This document shows positions 57,661 through 64,000 of a stretch of DNA of 64,000 nt, piece after piece. Position numbers and translations under genes: made by a program. The stretch's first letter is position 1; each line of letters opens with the position of its first letter. Source of the DNA: Trichaptum fuscoviolaceum. Taxonomy: Eukaryota; Basidiomycota; Agaricomycetes; Hymenochaetales; Trichaptaceae. The notes below the pieces were generated by a model, which did no database searches, had not been told where the DNA came from, and saw nothing but the letters and a program-made list of their open reading frames with translations. The DNA is taken from positions 4,695,424-4,759,423 of the forward strand of contig CAJSYZ010000001.1 in NCBI GenBank assembly GCA_910574455.1, given 5' to 3'.

Positions 57661-60600
57661 TTAAAAGTCTGCGCCGTCCGTAGCCGAATCCCATAATGAA
57701 CCCTCGTCCTCCTCGCGATCGCCCTCACCTTCCCAGTCCTCTCTGCCTGCGTCATTCTCCTCGCCCTCAAAACCTCCACTGCGTCCATAACCCACGCTGA
57801 AATTCTCGTCCGCATCCTTGTTCTCATCCTGATCCTGATCCTTGTCCTCCTCCTGATCCTTGTCCTCGACCTCGTCTCCCTCGCCAAGCACACTCTCGTC
57901 CTCCATATCGTCTTCCCTATCCTTGAAATCCTCGACTTCTTCGCCGTCATTATCCTTATCCTCCTTGCACTTACTACTTCTAGTAGCGCCCTCGCCATAT
58001 GTATACTCGCCGCTCGCATCCGCGTCTCCAACGTCAAGATACAGGGAGAAATCCCTGCCAGTGACACCCGATCCAACAAGTTCGGTGTTCTTTCCCGCAC
58101 TAAAATCTTCAATGGAATTGTAAGCTGCTAGGCGGGATCGGACCTTCTCCCAGTTTGATTCAGTAAAAAACGAGGAATTCGACAATAAGTTAACATAGTC
58201 GTCCGTATGAGGCTGCCACAGAGCACTGGTGAAGTACCACTCAGCGCCACCAAACTCTTCTTTGATCTTTTGCAACCGGGCCACTTGCTTGTCGATTGCA
58301 ACCTTGACCTGTTCATGAGAAATTCAGCGAATAAAGCCACTATAAGAACTGAAGTAGATAGATACCGCGGTTGCCGCAAGAGCGAGGGCACCGATAGGCT
58401 TTCCTATTGTGTTTTTTTATCCAGTACTTTATGCCGACCCAGGGCCAAGACTAGGTGTACGGACAACACTGAGATTACAAGATCAGAGCAGAACAACCCT
58501 TGCTTCTGTACTTTCAGAGTCAATGCAGGGATACGAAGGGTGACATGGGGCAAATTTTTACATACCTTATCCATACTATGCCAGCTTTCCCAGAGGAATG
58601 GTTCAGCTTTCTTCTTGTCGACCATCGTCTGCAACATCTTCACAATTTCTTCGGTCTCCACCGACTTAGAACGCTCGTTGCCGACGAAACTCGAAATTGA
58701 TTGTTCGGCTTTCTCGAACAATTTCTTGCGCCAACTATCAGAGCATCTCTGGGCTGCCTACAGGGCAGATCATACTTGATTCAAAATGGCCGATGAAAGA
58801 CAATAAGGGATGACTCAACTAAAGAACAGATGTCGGCCAATTGCGTGTCGTAACTAAGTTCGACAGAATCAAACACCTTCCCCCACAAGGCTCCGATGGA
58901 CTTATTGTCCGGGTTTTGCCATGGAGTTGTGGACTTTCCAACTGCGCGATACAGCGAAGGCAGAAGAATGTGAGTCCAGCCTGCCTGAGTTCCGGGAGGG
59001 AGACACTGATTCGTTGCCCTTTTTTTGCCGGGAGCGCGGGATCCCTCCCTTCCGATACTATTTCTATCCTTGTCCTCAAGCCCTACAGATGTCTGCATTT
59101 CTGCAAGTTAGTGGATGTATATCATAGACATGATTTGATTAACGCACAGAGCTAGTAGTCCGAGAGACTTTGCGATGACCAAGATGAGCCTTGGTTGCGA
59201 GCACTTCGGGTTCAGGACTGATGGATACTGTCGTCATCGCAGGTGATTGTGCTCGTGGTGTTAGCGACACCTCACAACCACTTGCCTGTTAAAGGAGCCT
59301 TGAATTAGTACACGAATCAATTGCAGCAATTAGCTCACACTTGCAATATGTTGCGCATGAGCCGCCAGAGACCTCTTCAAATTGCGAATAGAAGTAGAAG
59401 ATTTCATCTGTAGCAATTAGAGGAATTGTTACCAAGAAAAGCTCGAAGAGAATTGAATACCAGTATATCAGCCTGAGAATGACTGTCTTGCAGTTTACTC
59501 TTGTTACTAGTAGTGAGGTTCAAATCCTTGTTGCTTAATCAGAAATGATATGAAATGGAGATTAGAAGGATTAACACTAACTGTCGAGGCAGCCTGTGAT
59601 GATGGCTTCTTCATATACACGTTCATGCTAGTCTGTTTTAGATAGTAAGGAAGTGATCTGAATATTGGGTGGAAATGCAAGAATTACCACGGCATGCGAG
59701 TTAGAGTCCGGCGGTGACTTCCTCTTCTTATTATTCGCGATCATGCTGTCCTACAATAAGCAAAGCTTAGTAGACGACCAGATCCTTGCCAAAGAAAGGG
59801 GTGCAGAAAGTTGTCCTATTGAGTGTCGATGCCTACACATACCTGCATCTGCAGATACAACGCCGGCGATTGCTCTCTATGTCCATCGACAGTAATACCC
59901 TCCTGACGAGATGACAGGTGAGTAGTGAGGGGGTAAAAGCAGAATAAACTTACCGTTACATCAAGCTGGGAGTTGGCGATTCTCTGCATTTTCGCGCCCT
60001 ATTCAGAGTACGGTTTGGTAAGTAATGAAGTAAAGATATGTCGACGCCGAAGGACACAAGAAAGTCCGGCACCAGATCCATGCTTTGATGTGAAACACTC
60101 ACCTGAACGGCCGATTGTCTCCTGATATTCTTCTTCTCCAGAGCACAAAGAAGGAAGGATAAGTAGCGCGAACGAAGCAAGACATTATGATGCCACTTAC
60201 CAACGTTGTAGGAGCCTGCAAGTCGGAGAGAGTGTCGCGGGATAGCTTCCTTTTCTTCGATTTATTGCTGGCTCCATCCTGATACAATACAGAAACATTG
60301 TTAATTAGCCATCGTTGTGCATGGGACTCCACCGATGCATAGTCTCTGTGAATCGAACGATTTCTTTGAACTTTAAGCGGCACTCACATTGGCTTGGGGC
60401 GGTATTGTAAGTCTCCTCGCGTCCTAATTAAACGCACAATCAAAATATTAAGATTTCATCTGCCAGTCTAATGAATGCTTTAACCAACTCACATTATCAG
60501 TGTCGGAGTCAACAAGATGTGCCGTCTGTCGCTCGCTCGCAAAGCTATTCTTTACACCTTGAAAACTCGTGAGGGTTACTGTCTCTCCTTCATCCTCCCA

Positions 60601-62009
60601 AGGACTAAAGTTTGCATCCTCTTGCACCGAGGCGGGGAGCCTAAATTTTCCTTGTGTCAGCCAGGCTCACAACTTGAAACAAAGATAAGGATGTGAGCAT
60701 TATAAGTGAAGAAGCTGCAACGTTCGGGTTCATGATGATCTTGAAGAAGTGTGGCACGGCGGTGACCCGCCGGGCCGCCACGGTCGCTGCCACTGGCAGT
60801 GTCACTGGCGCACGCGTGGCACGCTCAAACTGCCACTGGCAGTGGCGGGCGCATTCAAGCTATCAGTACTAGTACTACAATGATAAGCTTCAAGTAGCTG
60901 AGTTTAAATCAAGCTTCACACTTACTATCAACTTGAATTTGTTTGAATTTGAAACTCATCTTTCGTACTATGATGCGAACGGTTGAGTAGTACGACTTCA
61001 AACTCACAAGTCAATATCTTCTACTATCTTCCTTGCGATCTCAGGATTTCTGCCCTCTCCGCCGAAGAAAGTGGATCCATCTGGTTGCGAAGTGCCCTGA
61101 CAGGTCGCTTTGTCTTATCGTTCCGTTTCGACGTATTGGGCGAGTCTATCATGTCTGTATCCTCACCAGAAAGACTGCTGTCCTGTCCTGCAAGCGTACT
61201 ATGATAGCCAGTGCCTCCTATGATACGACTTGAAGCCTTTGCGCCCTGCACACAAGTACGGAAAGGAAGTGCACCTCTGGTGTCCTTTTTCCTCGCCTTT
61301 TTTGCGCGCTCTCTATCTGGTCCATCGGAATTGGCTGCATCATAACGTGAGTCAATATGTTCATCTTTCAAAACCTAAAGTCGTAAAGGTAATGCAACTT
61401 ACGAACATAAAAGTTTGCATTGCCTTCAGCTTCACAAAAGCTGTCTTTTTCCTCGTTCGTTGAACCTGCAATGCCAATATCTGGTAACTCGACTGTCGCT
61501 GTCTTGAAGATAAGGACTCACTAGCTTCAGGAGTGTCTTTCGGTTTTTTTAGCCCTCGTTTGTCAGTGCCAGCCAGCTTAGGTGCAGTTGAGCCCATCTG
61601 GGTGCGAATGTCAAGAGCCTTCGACAAATTCTTCTCAAGCTCCATCGTCTCCAGTATTGCTGTTTCCTGTTGCTCTGCTGCAGCTCTCTTTTTGCGTACC
61701 TTCTCAGATGCCTCTTGTTCTTTTGCTGCCCGTTTCTGTTCCGCATCAAGTTTTCTCTTCTCTCTCGCATCCGCGGCTTGTTGAGCCGCAGCTTCGCGCA
61801 GAGCTGCCCGTTCTTCCTTCTGTTTTTCCTTCTCCTCCTTTTCCCTCAATGCCTCACCACGCTTTGAGGCCTGCTCTTCTCTCCTTCTCTCTCTTCTCTT
61901 CTTTCTCCCTCAATACCTCCTCTTTCGTTCGACGTGTTCTGAGTTTATTGACTATGGCTCCCGGGTGCTGATTGCTATTCTTAGCCCGCGTTTGTCTTCG
62001 AGTTGACAT
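57661..62009 (-). CDS. Plavaka-associated accessory protein, multi-exon
   Basis: Starts MSTRRQTRAKNSNQHPGAIV at 62009, then a Lys/Glu/Ala coiled coil (61850-61600), charged linkers (61371-61024; 60650-60490; 60380-60230; 59890-59590), a domain piece NQCLPPGTQAGWTHILLPSL (about 59010), VETEEIVKMLQTMVDKKKAE (58721-58560), and the end EEFGGAEWYFTSALWQPHTD then FFTESNWEKVRSRL with a long Asp/Glu tail to the stop at 57661. This order matches a protein family I associate with agaricomycete transposons; its function is unknown to me. Many small exons with GT/AG ends are visible, but I could not place all of them. A frame change in the purine-rich run at about 61,870-61,920 is either a lesion or a sequencing indel. 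Confidence 0.65.
60735..60875. repeat. Palindrome-rich CACTGGCAGTG repeat
   Basis: Dense short palindromes (CTGCCACTGGCAG, GCCACTGGCAGTG, AGTACTAGTACT) lie in an intron or spacer of the accessory gene. Closely related sequence lies in 62140-62430. Confidence 0.6.
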
Positions 62010-62486
62010 TCTTGTGCAGTGTTTCAAGTCGAGGCACGCTGACAGGTGCTATGAGTTTCGATGGTGAATCGAGTTGGCAAAGGTGCAAGTTGTAGTTGAA
62101 GTTGGAGATGAGGGCGCCTATTCAAGGAAAATTTACGCCCACTTGCACTTGCTGGCACTGGCAGTGCCAGTGATTGGCAGCCTTCAAGTTAGGCTGACTC
62201 GGAATGAGCCTGACTCAGACTCGGACTTGGACACTCGGATACTCAGGCTAGCTCTATTACTAGTACTATCACAGTGCTACTGGTACTAGTACTACTCACT
62301 GGCACTTGCAGGCTCACTGGCAGGCTGGCGGCGGTGCCACTGAGTCACTGACAGCCTGAGGCTGTGGCTACTCAGGCTACCGGTACTACTACTAGTAGTA
62401 CTACTAACTTCAAGTTGTTACTACGCGGGCGTCACCGCTGAGCGTGCCATTCAACTTTAAATTCAGCGTTCAATTTACTGGAACTA
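62010..62486. promoter_or_regulatory. Divergent promoter of the Plavaka gene pair
   Basis: This spacer is filled with CACTGGCAGTGCCAGTG and ACTAGTACT palindromes (62140-62430). In CACTA-like elements short subterminal repeats bind transposase; here they lie between the two genes, so a regulatory role is inference. Confidence 0.45.
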
Positions 62487-63800
62487 ATGCCGGTAACTCG
62501 GCGAAGGCCCAAACCCGTTCATCTTACAGATATCTTCCCCCCGACTATTCGATGCACCTTCTCCTTCTGCAGCAGGAGGTTCAAGAATCAATCCGCAAGG
62601 ACAAGACATGAATATTCAGCTCACCCGTCATCATTTGCAACAAGACCTGCTGCTTGTGGTTACGACTTGGATTCCTCACCCAAGCGACCCGCACGACCTT
62701 CGACACCTCAAGCTCTTCCCGGCTCTCCTGAACTTCCAACAGACTTGGAGGGCCATCATGAAGATGAAAGTGGCTGCAACTCTTCAAGTTACGACTACGA
62801 CATTTCTATACTCACACAGGATATCTCGATGCTTAGCATAGGCCGAGACGAGCTGCTTCAAGATTTAGACGGTCCTGATTGCCTGTCCCATGCTGACACT
62901 GGAGATGACGAACTTGAAGACCAAGACCTATCTTCTGCTGATCTGGACTCCGACATTGGAGATTATGAAGAGAACAATGATAACTTAAAGGTGTATCACA
63001 GATATTTAAATGGTGCGCGCTAAGTATGATGTCCCCAGTTTACTTTAGCATTCTGACACCAAATATCGTGCAGCCACTCCATGCGATGAAGAAGGGAACT
63101 TCTTAGAAAAGGAAGAACCGCCCGTTTCACGGAACGAACCTGCGTCAAATGACTGGTTTCCCTATTCGTGCCGAGCAGATTTCGAGCTCGCAGATTTTCT
63201 CTATCGCGAAGAGCAAATGTCTGCTGGCAACATAACAAAGCTTCTCGGAATTATGAAGGCTTATCAACTAATTCAGTCCACGGAGAACGCAAAATCTATT
63301 AGATATCCCGAATTGGACGCGACAGATCCCAATGATGACTCAAGTCTGGATACAGCTGGTGCACTGCTCGATGGAGATGCACAAAATTTGTACAAGATCA
63401 TTGACACTACAAAAGTCGGTGATGTATCTTGGAAATCCTTCAGTAACTTCTACACTAACGACAATGGCCAAAAAGCGACAAACGAGAACATCGAGTCATG
63501 GAAGAGGAAAGAATATGATGTATGGTATCGGGATCCTTTGGAAGTAATCCGAAATTTGGTGGATAACCCGGCTTTAGAAGGCGAATTTGACTTTGTCCCG
63601 TTTCGTGAATTTCAGACAAAGGAGGACACCAATAATATCAATGACAAAGAACGAGTTTTCAGAAATTACATGTCCGGGAATTTTGCTTGGGAACAGGCTG
63701 TAAGTCATGACTCATTAACTCGCACAGATACTTATTATCCTTGACTTAGAACAAGATCTACGCAGAAGATAAAGCAGTCCATGGATCTATGTTCGTCCCG
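62487..63800 (+). pseudogene. Plavaka transposase, truncated at the 3' side
   Basis: Exons 62487-63012, 63074-63699 and 63750-about 63800 join in frame. The N-terminus has a C2H2-like finger (CTFSFCSRRFKNQSARTRHE then YSAH). Then an acidic region, and the conserved Plavaka blocks ADFELADFLYREEQMSAGNI, EYDVWYRDPLEVIRNLVDNP, GEFDFVPF and NYMSGNFAWEQ, ending IYAEDKAVHGSMFVP. After Pro the sequence turns into an unrelated palindrome-rich repeat with a stop two codons later. The catalytic core that should follow is missing in the window. Confidence 0.85.
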
Positions 63801-64000
63801 GTTAGGGCATGACACGGGTGCACCTGCAGGTGTACCCGGACCCGTGAAGCGCAGGTACCTGCGCAAAAAAACTGATACCTGGATCCGACCCGGAACCGTG
63901 GGAAACGGATCCGGGTCTACCTGGACCCGTTACCTGCAGGTATCGCAGGTACCTGATAGGACCTGCAGGTAATTAACAGTAAGTAGAGTAGTAATAAGAT
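63801..64000. repeat. Palindrome-rich repeat with ACCTGCAGGT units
   Basis: Contains CACCTGCAGGTG, GCGCAGGTACCTGCGC, ACCTGCAGGT (twice) and GGATCCGGGT-like units up to about 63,970. It interrupts the transposase frame and continues toward the window edge. Family unknown. Confidence 0.7.

Larger units (their letters stand above)
57640..63975. mobile_element. Plavaka-type (CACTA-like) DNA transposon, 3' part of transposase lost
   Basis: A divergent gene pair separated by about 480 bp: transposase (+) and a long accessory gene (-). The transposase shows the conserved N-terminal part of agaricomycete Plavaka transposases. The terminal repeats could not be found: the right side is interrupted at about 63,800 by another repeat and the window ends, and the left end is not obvious. 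Confidence 0.75.

Noticed and set aside
57860..58123. Ser/Leu-rich frame on the plus strand
   Set aside because: It is the complement of the Asp/Glu-rich tail of the accessory gene.

Overview
The window is nuclear DNA of a filamentous basidiomycete, most likely an agaricomycete. Genes are split by many short (about 45-65 nt) GT-AG introns, several proteins belong to families I know only from basidiomycetes, and the mobile DNA is of agaricomycete type (a Ty3/gypsy chromovirus and a Plavaka-type CACTA-like DNA transposon). No species can be named from the sequence alone. Exon joins below were read by eye; each reported join keeps the reading frame.

Layout. 1-272 is a long inverted repeat. 1.5-6.7 kb is a graveyard of broken conserved genes: a PPR protein and coatomer beta-prime (SEC27) on the minus strand, then coatomer beta (SEC26) and a protein-kinase piece on the plus strand. 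7505-17634 is a complete, very young LTR retrotransposon (843-bp LTRs with one difference seen, GACAA target duplication, gag, pol with chromodomain). Between pol and its 3' LTR it carries a four-exon antisense gene for a zinc-cluster-like protein. 17.6-23.9 kb has no recognisable gene.

The middle is a normal gene block: a large regulator-like protein with a cadherin/Ig-like module (23.9-28.0 kb, +), a USP48-type deubiquitinase (28.4-33.4 kb, -), the GPI-transamidase subunit GAA1/GPAA1 (33.5-36.0 kb, +; its ATG is 89 bp from the USP48 ATG), a small protein with trefoil-like repeats, a DUF7918-type protein (-), a degraded F-box-like gene (-), a DUF4140/DUF4139 protein (+) and a 755-residue basidiomycete protein of unknown function (-).

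The right part is again accessory: a MITE with 25-bp perfect terminal repeats (49.4-49.8 kb), a mosaic of exportin CSE1 with a piece of a GVP36-like BAR protein inside it (51.9-54.8 kb), a TFIIB fragment (56.3-56.7 kb), related palindromic repeats scattered between these relics, and a Plavaka-type transposon (57.6-63.8 kb). The transposon has a divergent gene pair: an accessory gene on the minus strand and a transposase on the plus strand, which is cut off near 63.8 kb by a palindrome-rich repeat.

The housekeeping genes do not form one pathway. The most notable unit is the retrotransposon with its own antisense, TATA-driven, spliced zinc-cluster gene, followed by the two mosaics of broken housekeeping genes.
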